DNA from: Mucilaginibacter sp. PPCGB 2223
Lineage (GTDB): Bacteria; Bacteroidota; Bacteroidia; Sphingobacteriales; Sphingobacteriaceae
DNA: 64,000 nucleotides
NCBI RefSeq assembly: GCF_001705515.1
Contig: NZ_MDJS01000001.1
Location: 806,001 to 870,000 of the forward strand
Reading direction: 5' to 3'
The notes beneath the pieces are model-generated. The model ran no database searches and was not told the DNA's origin. It saw only the letters and a list, made by a program, of their open reading frames with translations. A program made the translations under genes and the position numbers. Positions 8,152 to 15,525 of the stretch are shown here, in pieces. Numbering within the stretch: the first letter of the stretch is position 1; every line of letters begins with the position of its first letter.

Positions 8152-8402
8152 TGGAGGAATCTGCACCAAAACAAAACGAAAACTTCCGAATCATTGGTGG
8201 TAATCTTTTAATAATGATTGCTTACACCGGGTTAAGCAAGTTTTCAGAATTTGCCCCTATCGTTGATTGCTGGGGATTGATAATCCATATTCTGATATGT
8301 TGGGGATTCGCAATTTCGCAAAAAAAATGGATATGGTTTTTAGCGAGTTTATTGGTATTGCTTATCGGTGTATCAACTTGCGTTAAGTTCTTATTTAAGT
8401 GA
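8151..8402 (+). CDS. Small membrane protein, paralog of preceding gene
   Basis: From ATG 8151 (the TAATG stop/start junction with the previous gene) the product has 83 residues with three hydrophobic segments. It shares the NFRIIGGNLLIMIAYTGL and WFLASLLVLLIGVSTC blocks with the preceding protein, so the two are tandem duplicates. An upstream in-frame ATG at 8076 lies inside the previous gene and is unlikely to be used. The 3' end overlaps the Ppx/GppA gene, which runs the other way, by 8 bases. No function is assigned. Confidence 0.65.
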   Translation: MEESAPKQNENFRIIGGNLLIMIAYTGLSKFSEFAPIVDCWGLIIHILICWGFAISQKKWIWFLASLLVLLIGVSTCVKFLFK

Positions 8403-9321
8403 TCATTCCTGCCAGCACGCCTTCCTTCAGCGAATAGGTCGACATACCTACATTGCTGATCCTTAGTTTATCCATCACAAAGCGCGTTATGAGTGACGCC
8501 ACAACGATCATATCTACACGCAAAGGGATGACGCCTTTCATTTGCGAACGCTCCTGGTAGTTGGAGCGGATGATGATATCTGTCGTATCAATAAAATCGC
8601 GCAGATCAAAATCATAACTATGCGTTTGTTTGATATCGAATATTCGCCTGTTTTCCAGTTCGATCACTTCAGCAAAAGTTTCAAACGCACCCGCCGAACC
8701 GATGAGTTTCCCAACGGGATTTTGCGCTACTGCGCTAAATAAGTCGGGTAGGGTTTGTTCGAGATACTGATGAAGCTCGTTGATGCATTCCGGGGTGATC
8801 GGATCCTCCCGGTGAAATTTGTCCATCATTCTGGCAGCGCCTATCTCGAAGCTTTGTTTCCAAAGTATCTGCTCATCAGTACATAAAATAAACTCGATAC
8901 TGCCGCCGCCGATATCCATAATGAGCGAGTTGTCATCCGGCAGGCATCCCGAAGCTTTTACACCTTCGTAAATATAAGCAGCTTCCTGCTGCCCGTCTAT
9001 CAGTTCAATTTGAATACCGGTTTGAGCTTTTACCTCATCGATAAATTGTGCGCCGTTTGCTGCATTGCGCAACATCGAAGTAGCAATACATTTTACCGTA
9101 GCTGCATTATTGGCTTTAATGTGCCCGGCAAAATGCAACATCGCATTGATGCCCCTGACAAACGCTTCAGGTTGTATAAAACCTTTGTTGATACCTCCTT
9201 CACCCAATTTTACGGGTTCCTGCGTATGGTAAACCTCGCGGGCGGTGCTGTTTTCAACTTCCGCTATCAGCAAATGAAAGGTGTTGGTGCCAAGATCCAT
9301 TACGGCGATGCGGTTGTTCAT
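8395..9321 (-). CDS. Ppx/GppA family phosphatase
   Basis: From ATG 9321 the product has 308 residues. The frame is open further upstream, but the family begins with this methionine: NNRIAVMDLGTNTFHLLIAEV is the ASKHA phosphate-1 loop. DIGGGSIEFIL (phosphate-2) and IGSAGAFETFAE (adenosine motif) follow. These enzymes release phosphate from polyphosphate or pppGpp; the short form without the C-terminal HD domain is common in Bacteroidetes and is usually called exopolyphosphatase. Which substrate is used cannot be told. A terminator of the dnaJ operon lies between it and dnaJ, so it has its own transcription start. Confidence 0.9.
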   Translation of the reverse strand: MNNRIAVMDLGTNTFHLLIAEVENSTAREVYHTQEPVKLGEGGINKGFIQPEAFVRGINAMLHFAGHIKANNAATVKCIATSMLRNAANGAQFIDEVKAQTGIQIELIDGQQEAAYIYEGVKASGCLPDDNSLIMDIGGGSIEFILCTDEQILWKQSFEIGAARMMDKFHREDPITPECINELHQYLEQTLPDLFSAVAQNPVGKLIGSAGAFETFAEVIELENRRIFDIKQTHSYDFDLRDFIDTTDIIIRSNYQERSQMKGVIPLRVDMIVVASLITRFVMDKLRISNVGMSTYSLKEGVLAGMIT

Positions 9322-9371
9322 GCAGCTATATAAATTAAAATTGCGGATAAAGTTTTTTAAAAAATTACAAA

Positions 9372-9398
9372 AGCCCGAAACCATAACAATTCCGGGCT
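9372..9398 (-). terminator. Rho-independent terminator of the grpE-dnaJ operon
   Basis: On the minus strand AGCCCGGAA and TTTCGGGCT form a GC-rich stem with a loop of about 9 bases, followed by TTTGT. It sits 40 bases beyond the dnaJ stop and just before the Ppx/GppA start. The plus strand also ends in an A/T run, so it may act in both directions. Confidence 0.65.
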
Positions 9399-9437
9399 AA
9401 AAAATCTTGATTCCTGAGTTTTTAATCTTGCTTTTAT

Positions 9438-10598
9438 TTACTCAAAATACTCTTTCATCCGCTCAAAAAAGCTCTTCTCGTGTTTGCCCGGGTTGGGTTT
9501 AAAGTTAGGCGAACTCTGCAGTTTTTCCAGCAGTTCGCGCTCTTCTCGGCTCAATGCTTTTGGCGTCCAGATGTTGATATGCACCAATTGGTCGCCGCGG
9601 TGGTAGCTGTTCACCTCAGGTACACCCTTGCCTTTTAAACGTAAGATACGGCCGCCCTGAGTGCCGGGGTCGATCTTGATCTTGGCCTTACCATCGATAG
9701 TAGGTACTTCGATGCTGGTGCCTAAAGCGGCGTCGATAAAGCTGATATGCAGGTCGTAGATTACATTGTTGCCGTCGCGTTTCAGTGTTTCGTGCGGTAT
9801 TTCCTCAATCAGGATGATCAGGTCGCCGGGTATACCGCCGCGCGGAGCAGCATTACCTTTACCGCTCATGCTCAACTGCATGCCTTCGCTAACGCCCGCA
9901 GGTATATTGATGGAGATGGTTTCTTCGCCGCGTACAACGCCATCGCCGTGGCAAACATTACATTTGGCAGTTATCTGTGTGCCTTCGCCGTTACAGGTAG
10001 GGCAGGTGCTTGTGGTTTGCATCTGGCCCAGTATGGTATTGGTTACCCTGCGCACAGCGCCCGAGCCGCCGCAGGTTTTACAGGTTTGAAACGATGATTT
10101 ATCCTTTGCACCCGTACCATCGCAGGTGCCGCAAAGCACTTGCTTGTTTACTTTAATCTTCTTTTCGGCACCGTTTGCTATCTCCTCGAGATTAAGGCGC
10201 ACCTTAATGCGCAGGTTGCTGCCCTTGGTTACACGCCTGCCGCCGCCGCGTTGCTGGCCGCCGCCTCCAAAGAAACCATCAAACGGGCTGCCGCCACCAA
10301 ATATGTCGCCAAACTGGCTGAATATATCTTCCATGTTCATGCCGCCGCCATAACCGCCGCCATTGGCAGATGACGCGTTGGCAGCATGGCCAAACTGATC
10401 GTAACGCTGGCGCTTTTCGGGGCTGCTCAATACTTCGTAAGCTTCGGCAGCTTCTTTAAAGTTTTCTTCGGCCTGTTTGTCATCCGGGTTTTTATCCGGG
10501 TGATACTTGATCGCCATTTTGCGGTAAGCCTTTTTAATTTCATCTGCCGACGAGCCTTTCGGAATACCCAATACGTCGTAATAATCTCTTTTTGCCAT
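9438..10598 (-). CDS. dnaJ: Chaperone protein DnaJ
   Basis: The 386-residue co-chaperone stimulates DnaK ATPase and delivers unfolded clients. The start is ATG 10598 ([11 protein letters not shown]); an upstream TTG only adds two residues. The J domain spans residues 1-70 with HPD at 33-35; a Gly/Phe-rich linker follows ([28 protein letters not shown]). Four zinc-finger repeats are visible: [24 protein letters not shown] and CNVCHGDG. The C-terminal substrate-binding beta domains end with a short acidic/aromatic tail. Full-length type I DnaJ. It follows grpE on the same strand across a hairpin-bearing gap. Confidence 0.97.
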   Translation of the reverse strand: MAKRDYYDVLGIPKGSSADEIKKAYRKMAIKYHPDKNPDDKQAEENFKEAAEAYEVLSSPEKRQRYDQFGHAANASSANGGGYGGGMNMEDIFSQFGDIFGGGSPFDGFFGGGGQQRGGGRRVTKGSNLRIKVRLNLEEIANGAEKKIKVNKQVLCGTCDGTGAKDKSSFQTCKTCGGSGAVRRVTNTILGQMQTTSTCPTCNGEGTQITAKCNVCHGDGVVRGEETISINIPAGVSEGMQLSMSGKGNAAPRGGIPGDLIILIEEIPHETLKRDGNNVIYDLHISFIDAALGTSIEVPTIDGKAKIKIDPGTQGGRILRLKGKGVPEVNSYHRGDQLVHINIWTPKALSREERELLEKLQSSPNFKPNPGKHEKSFFERMKEYFE

Positions 10599-10605
10599 AT
10601 TCAAT

Positions 10606-10731
10606 TTTGAATGATTGAATGACTGAATGATCGGTCGTCATTCAATTAATCAATATAAATTTATTAAGGTTCCGGTTGATGATGAGCCCGTTCAATCACT
10701 CGATCATTCAATCCTTCTATCATTAAATTAT
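10606..10731. repeat. Word-repeat hairpin between grpE and dnaJ
   Basis: The left arm (10606-10645) repeats the word TGAATGA(T/C): TTGAATGATTGAATGACTGA and ATGATCGG; the right arm (about 10689-10727) repeats the complement, TTCAATCACTCGATCATTC and AATCCTTCTATCATT. The arms are separated by an AT-rich loop with no gene. The right arm ends beside the grpE stop and the left one beside the dnaJ start. Confidence 0.65.
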
Positions 10732-11330
10732 CCGCCCACAACCACTTTCGCAAAGCGGATAACTTTATCATTTAAAAAGTAACCTTTTTCCAGTTCGTCA
10801 ACCACTTTACCTTTTTGCTCGTCGCCGGCAGGTATATTGGTTATCGCTTCGTGCACTTCGGCATCAAAGGGCTGGCCCTTGGTGCTCATTTCTTTAAGCC
10901 CCTTAGCTGTCAGTATATGTTTTAATTTATTCTGGATCAACGCAACGCCTTCTTTGACCGGGATAACGTCGGTAGCAGTTTCCATCGCTTTCAGTGCACG
11001 TTCAAAATCATCCAGCACGGGCAGCATCGATACAATCACTTCTTTACCGGCAGTTTGCAATAGTTCCGTCCGCTCTTTGGTTGTACGGCGGCGGAAATTA
11101 TCAAACTCGGCATACAGGCGCACATATTTATCGTTGGCCTCTTTTAACTCTTCCTTCAGCTTTTCTTCGGCAGATGGCTGTTGTTCGGTTGCTGGTTCCT
11201 GGTTGCTATCTTCATCAACCTTTAATGGCTCCCGGGCGTCGTTTACATCCTGTATCTCACTCATAATTTCCTCTGCGTTTTCCGGAGTATGTTCTTGCTT
11301 TTTTTTCTTTAGCATGTCGTTAAACTTCAT
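10728..11330 (-). CDS. grpE: Nucleotide exchange factor GrpE
   Basis: GrpE releases ADP from DnaK. ATG 11330 gives a 200-residue protein (MKFNDMLKKKKQEH), the usual size; the longer open frame to 11411 is not conserved-looking. An acidic, low-complexity N-terminus precedes a long helical dimerisation segment (KLKEELKEANDKYVRLYAEFDNFRRRT, residues ~73-100) and the C-terminal beta wing (GMQPFDAEVHEA-like: GQPFDAEVHEAITNIPA; GYFLNDKVIRFAKVVVG). The YAEFDNFRRRT block is diagnostic. It heads the grpE-dnaJ pair. A GACA-3-TGTC inverted repeat at 11375-11385 upstream may be a heat-shock operator, but this is only a suggestion. Confidence 0.95.
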   Translation of the reverse strand: MKFNDMLKKKKQEHTPENAEEIMSEIQDVNDAREPLKVDEDSNQEPATEQQPSAEEKLKEELKEANDKYVRLYAEFDNFRRRTTKERTELLQTAGKEVIVSMLPVLDDFERALKAMETATDVIPVKEGVALIQNKLKHILTAKGLKEMSTKGQPFDAEVHEAITNIPAGDEQKGKVVDELEKGYFLNDKVIRFAKVVVGG

Positions 11331-11915
11331 AATTACATCGGGCAAAACAACTACCTTGCCATTGCTTAAATCGCGACAAGCTGTCAGCGTAAAATCATTT
11401 TTGGCAAACAATCTGTCCGATTAGCCGCGGTTGACAGTAAGCCTGGCAGGTTTACCAAGCTTTACGTGACAGTAGTGGTTTTATTTCGAAATTCGCCTGC
11501 CTGTCGGCAGACAAGGGATGTTTAATTTCGAATTTTTCAGATCACGCGATCATGAAGTCATTTCACTATTAAGAAAGCATGGGGGAAATTGTCGGCATTT
11601 TCAAATAAGTCATAACGCCTCTTGCTTTAAGCCCCGCGCTTCCGGCTTTTAGCACATAGGTATTCTTCGGTATTTTTATGATTTTTAAGGCTTTTCTTAA
11701 TTTTTGGGCCAATAGAGCACTTTTTTCATTTTTAATACCTTTCTGGCACATAGGTATAACATAGGTATACCTATGTCAATGCCGGTGTCCTAACCGACAT
11801 TACTAATTGATACTTTAAAGAACAACTATTGCGATAGCATATCAGATAAATATACTGAAAATAAGGTTATTATCCAATAAAAATACAGAGAAAAGTCTTG
11901 ACTCTTGATTCTTCC
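11331..11915. other. 585-bp intergenic region between grpE and argE-like gene
   Basis: No convincing gene was found. The region should hold the grpE promoter at its left side. It contains a hairpin around CTGCCTGTCGGCAG (about 11503-11516), flanked by AAATTCG at 11498-11504 and CGAATTT at 11529-11536, and the ACATAGGTAT repeats described separately. A 60-residue minus-strand frame (11569-11751, lysine-rich) is open but has no recognisable family or promoter; I do not call it a gene. Confidence 0.5.
11654..11776. repeat. ACATAGGTAT direct repeats ending in an 18-bp palindrome
   Basis: ACATAGGTAT occurs at 11654, 11748 and 11759. The last two copies, each ACATAGGTATA, are head-to-tail without a spacer, and the last runs into CCTATGT to make a perfect palindrome ACATAGGTATACCTATGT at 11759-11776. 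The layout looks like an operator array or the footprint of a regulator; no neighbouring regulator gene is present. Confidence 0.6.
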
Positions 11916-12980
11916 TCAAACAATCCCTTCCAGCATTTTTATATATAACCCGATCCCTTCCCTGATCTCATCCACATAGATAAACTCATCAGCGGTATGG
12001 CTGCGTGCCGAATCGCCGGGGCCGACCTTCACCGATGAGATATCCAGCAGCGACTGGTCGGAAGTGGTAGGAGAGCCGTAAGTACCGCGCCCCAGCGCTA
12101 TGCCCGATTGTACAATTGGGTGGTTCTTATCTATCGACGATGGTTTCAGGCGGATAGAGCGTGCTTTTACCTCGCAATCCACATGCTCTTTGATCATTTC
12201 TAAAACCTCCTCGTTGCGGTAAGCATCGGTTACACGTACATCTACCGTAAAAGTGCAGCTTGCCGGTACTACATTATGCTGCGAACCGGCATTGATAATG
12301 GTTACCGACATTTTGATCGGCCCGAACAGTTCCGACTCTTTCGGAAAGCGGTACGTCCTGAACCATTCGATATCCTTCATGGCCTTGTAGATCGCGTTTA
12401 CGCCTTCTTCGCGCGCGGCATGGCCGGCACGGCCGTGCGCGGTGCAGTCCAACACCATCAGGCCGCGTTCGGCAATAGCTAACTGCATTTGGGTAGGCTC
12501 GCCAACGATACCAAAATCAAGCGGACCAAGGTCCGGGATAATCAGCTCCAAACCATTGCTGCCCGATATTTCTTCCTCGGCAGTAGTGGCCAGGCAAAGG
12601 TTGTATTTCAGATCTTCGCGCTCGTAAAAGTATAAAAAGGCCGAGATTAACGATACCAGGCTGCCGCCGGCGTCGTTGCTGCCCAGGCCGTATAATTTAC
12701 CGTCTTCAATCTTAGCTTCGAACGGATCGCGGGTATAGCCCGAATTGGGTTTTACCGTATCGTGGTGCGAGTTAAGCAATATCGTGGGCTTAGCCGCATC
12801 AAAATGCAGGTTATAGGCCCATATATTATTCATTTTGCGATGTGTCTTTACACCGTGCTGGGTTAAAAAGCTGTTGATGATTTCGGCTGTAGCCGATTCT
12901 TCACGGCTGAAAGATGGCGTATTGATCAGTTGCTGAAGCAGATTAAGTGCGTCGTCGAACAGTTTGCTGGTGTCGGTCAT
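11916..12980 (-). CDS. argE: M20 family deacetylase of arginine biosynthesis (ArgE-type)
   Basis: The 354-residue M20 metallopeptidase matches the Bacteroidetes N-acyl-citrulline/ornithine deacetylase. Zinc-binding motifs are visible: LNSHHDTVKP (His-x-Asp), GLGSNDAGG (bridging Asp), TTAEEEISG (general base Glu and ligand Glu), and a late SHTADEF histidine. The dimerisation domain includes GRAGHAA. In Bacteroides the pathway uses succinylated intermediates and carbamoylation before deacylation, so the substrate may be N-succinyl- or N-acetyl-citrulline rather than N-acetylornithine. It stands alone here, with no other arg gene next to it. Confidence 0.88.
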   Translation of the reverse strand: MTDTSKLFDDALNLLQQLINTPSFSREESATAEIINSFLTQHGVKTHRKMNNIWAYNLHFDAAKPTILLNSHHDTVKPNSGYTRDPFEAKIEDGKLYGLGSNDAGGSLVSLISAFLYFYEREDLKYNLCLATTAEEEISGSNGLELIIPDLGPLDFGIVGEPTQMQLAIAERGLMVLDCTAHGRAGHAAREEGVNAIYKAMKDIEWFRTYRFPKESELFGPIKMSVTIINAGSQHNVVPASCTFTVDVRVTDAYRNEEVLEMIKEHVDCEVKARSIRLKPSSIDKNHPIVQSGIALGRGTYGSPTTSDQSLLDISSVKVGPGDSARSHTADEFIYVDEIREGIGLYIKMLEGIV

Positions 12981-13213
12981 ATAGGCGGGTTTGTCCCGGT
13001 TTATTTGCCGGTAAAATTAGGTATTTGATCAGGATTATCCAGTCTGGTTTAAAACATCCTAAAGTAATTATTGTAATATCTGTGTGATAAATGTTTACAG
13101 GCGTTGACACTGGATTTGTATGTGAAAAATTACAATCGGTAATATGTGCTTGTTTCAGTTTTTCTACAGATTTAAATGTTATTTTCGCTATATATAAACA
13201 CAATCCTGTTTTA

Positions 13214-14497
13214 ATGAGGACAATCGTATTCGTTATATATTCCTTCCTTTTTTTGTGCTTTATAAAGCCTGCGCGGGCCCAACAGCTTGATTTAAATTAC
13301 TTTATCGATCATGCGTTGAAGAATGATCCGGGTATTAAACAAAATATCAACCAGCAACAGTTTTATGACCTGCAAACACGGCTCATCAACGCGCAGAATA
13401 AGGCGCCGCAGGTAAATTTCACATCCGATTATTTGTTTGTGCCTTATTTTGGCGGTGGCCGCCCTTTTACTATTTCGCCAAACCCGCCAGACGGGTCTTT
13501 TGGTTACGACCCTGCACTGACCAACGGCGGCCTGTATGCCACGCAGCTGAACGTATCCTATAACTTGTTCAATAAAGGTATTATAAACAACCTGCAGGAG
13601 CAAAACAATAACCAGGCGGCCATCAACAGCAACGCCAAAGCCCAGCTGGAGCACGATTTGCGTAAGGCCGTTACCGATCAATATATCCTGGTTTACCAGT
13701 TTCAGCAGCAGGAAGAATACCTCACCCAGGTTGTAAACGAAGTGAGGAATCGTAAAGCCACTGTCGAGGCTTTAGTAAAGCGCGGATTACTGCAGCAGAG
13801 CGATTATTTGTTGCTGGAGATAGAGCAGAACGGCCACGAAAACGACCTTGCGCAGGCGCACATTGCCGAGGTAAACGCCTATCTTACATTAAAAAATACG
13901 GCTGTGATAACCGATACAGCCATGACCAGACTGGCCGAGCCCAACATCAGCATAGCGCCAAACCCACAGGCTTATTACTACAAGCAAAAGTTCAAACTGG
14001 ATAGCCTGGCACTGGTGGCTCAACAAAACGTGTTCAATAATAAATACAAACCGCAATTAAGCCTGGCAGCTAATACAGGTATCTTATCTTCGGATATCAC
14101 CAATATCTACCACAATATTGGTATGCAGGCGGGTTTGCACCTTAATATCCCTTTGTACGATGGCAAACAAAAAGAAATTAACGATGCACAGGTTAAGATC
14201 AGCCAGCAAAGCATTATTTACGCCCGCGATAACTTTACCGTTCAGCAAAAAAACTACCTGCAAAGCATCAAACGGCAGATTGATATGTTTAACACCAGCA
14301 TCGGTTTGATCAGACAACTTACCGAAAAGCAGGAATTGCTCATCCGCCTCGATCAGGAAAAACTGCAGAACGCGCAGCTCTCGATATTAGAATACGTGAA
14401 ATCGATACAGGATTATGCTACCGCCAAACAAAACCTGATTACCGCCCGCATACAACTGTACACGCTCACTAACCAATACAATTATTATAACTGGTAA
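13214..14497 (+). CDS. TolC family outer-membrane efflux protein
   Basis: From ATG 13214 the product has 427 residues, beginning with a signal peptide (MRTIVFVIYSFLFLCFIKPARAQ). The open frame upstream to 13091 would put 41 odd residues before the signal and is rejected. The body shows the two-fold repeat of long helices rich in Gln/Asn (NNNQAAINSNAKAQLEHDL; QQKNYLQSIKRQIDMFNT) and beta-strand pairs typical of TolC barrels, ending LITARIQLYTLTNQYNYYNW. It should form the outer-membrane exit duct for the RND pump encoded two genes later. It precedes the adaptor by 1 bp. Confidence 0.88.
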   Translation: MRTIVFVIYSFLFLCFIKPARAQQLDLNYFIDHALKNDPGIKQNINQQQFYDLQTRLINAQNKAPQVNFTSDYLFVPYFGGGRPFTISPNPPDGSFGYDPALTNGGLYATQLNVSYNLFNKGIINNLQEQNNNQAAINSNAKAQLEHDLRKAVTDQYILVYQFQQQEEYLTQVVNEVRNRKATVEALVKRGLLQQSDYLLLEIEQNGHENDLAQAHIAEVNAYLTLKNTAVITDTAMTRLAEPNISIAPNPQAYYYKQKFKLDSLALVAQQNVFNNKYKPQLSLAANTGILSSDITNIYHNIGMQAGLHLNIPLYDGKQKEINDAQVKISQQSIIYARDNFTVQQKNYLQSIKRQIDMFNTSIGLIRQLTEKQELLIRLDQEKLQNAQLSILEYVKSIQDYATAKQNLITARIQLYTLTNQYNYYNW

Positions 14498-14498
14498 A

Positions 14499-15446
14499 AT
14501 GAAGAACACTATACACCTTACCTTAGGTTTAAGCGCTTTGCTTGCAATAACTGCATGTACAAGTGCTCCGCCGGCTGCCGACGATGCTGCTGCCGTAGCC
14601 AGTACGCCGGTAGTTACTGTAGGCAGCCCGGTAACGCATACTTTTAACAACAGTATCACTTTTACCGGCACTACGCAATATCAGCAAAAAGCAGTTATCC
14701 GGGCTGGGATTGCCGGTTATATCCATCACCGGGGCTGGAAAATGGGTGATATTGTAAAAGCCGGAAGTGTATATTGTACCATTACCAGTAAAGAGCAGCA
14801 GGCATTGAAAAATATCGACCAATCGGGCATATTGGCTAAGTTCCGTGCGCCTATACCGGTAGTGGCCGGCACGGGCGGCATACTCACCGCTGTTAATTAT
14901 CAAAACGGCGATTATGTTGCCGAGGGCGATGTGCTGGCTACTATGACGCAGCAATCGTCGCTGGTTTTACTGGTGAATGTACCCGTCGAGTACCTGTCGA
15001 AAGTTAAAGCGGGTACACCTTGTGTGGTGATTATGCCTGATGGTACAAAACTGAATAAGACCTTACAGGCTGGTTTACCAACTGCCGATCCGGCTTCGCA
15101 AACACAGTCGTTCATCGTGCCGATTGCCGCTACCAATTTACCCGAAGGTGCCAATCTGAAAGTTACGGTGCCGCTATCAGGCCCCGAGCAGGGTTTGGCC
15201 GTACCGGTAAAGGCCGTACAAACCGACGAAACGCAGGAACATTTCTGGGTGTTTAAATTAGGCGCCGACGGCAAGGCTTACAAGATCCCGGTAACGGCAG
15301 GTAAAATATCGGCCGACTCGCTGCAGGAGATACAAACCAAACAGCTCAGCACCAGCGACAAAGTTATTTTGGAAGGCGCTTATGGCCTGGCCGATTCATC
15401 AAAAGTTAAGATAGCCCCCCAGCCCCCTAAAGGGGGAGCTGAATAG
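14499..15446 (+). CDS. RND efflux periplasmic adaptor (HlyD/MFP), lipoprotein
   Basis: The 315-residue protein has a lipoprotein signal with lipobox ITAC (Cys20), anchoring it to a membrane. A biotinyl-lipoyl half-motif (AGIAGYIHHRGWKMGDIVKAG) and its partner (GGILTAVNYQNGDYVAEGDVLATM) enclose an unusually short helical hairpin. A beta-barrel and membrane-proximal domain follow (VPVKAVQTDETQEHFWVFKL). It links the inner-membrane RND pump to TolC. The last residues (APQPPKGGAE) are encoded by a mobile-looking G/C-rich repeat that has replaced the natural end; see 15413-15525. The RND gene starts 20 bp downstream. Confidence 0.88.
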   Translation: MKNTIHLTLGLSALLAITACTSAPPAADDAAAVASTPVVTVGSPVTHTFNNSITFTGTTQYQQKAVIRAGIAGYIHHRGWKMGDIVKAGSVYCTITSKEQQALKNIDQSGILAKFRAPIPVVAGTGGILTAVNYQNGDYVAEGDVLATMTQQSSLVLLVNVPVEYLSKVKAGTPCVVIMPDGTKLNKTLQAGLPTADPASQTQSFIVPIAATNLPEGANLKVTVPLSGPEQGLAVPVKAVQTDETQEHFWVFKLGADGKAYKIPVTAGKISADSLQEIQTKQLSTSDKVILEGAYGLADSSKVKIAPQPPKGGAE

Positions 15447-15525
15447 CAAGCTTCAAATTAAAAGAAATGGCTGATCAAACTCGTATAAATCATACAAACT
15501 CCCCCTTCAGGGGGTTAGGGGGGCT
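15413..15525. repeat. Split C/G-run hairpin inside the adaptor and RND coding ends
   Basis: The left arm (15413-15440, AGCCCCCC followed by AGCCCCCTAAAGGGGGAGCT) encodes the adaptor's last residues. The right arm (15498-15525, reverse complement with few differences) encodes residues 11-20 of the RND protein (NSPFRGLGGL). Each arm is itself a small hairpin of C5/G5 runs, and the two together form a larger one across the gene junction. Confidence 0.7.

Noticed and set aside
11331..11411. N-terminal extension of GrpE
   Set aside because: The sequence does not look like GrpE, and ATG 11330 gives the usual length.
11569..11751. 60-residue minus-strand frame in the grpE-argE gap
   Set aside because: Lysine-rich with no family, and its start coincides with the ACATAGGTAT repeats; evidence for translation is lacking.
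13091..13213. N-terminal extension of the TolC-like gene
   Set aside because: It would place 41 residues before a clear signal peptide; ATG 13214 gives the normal protein.
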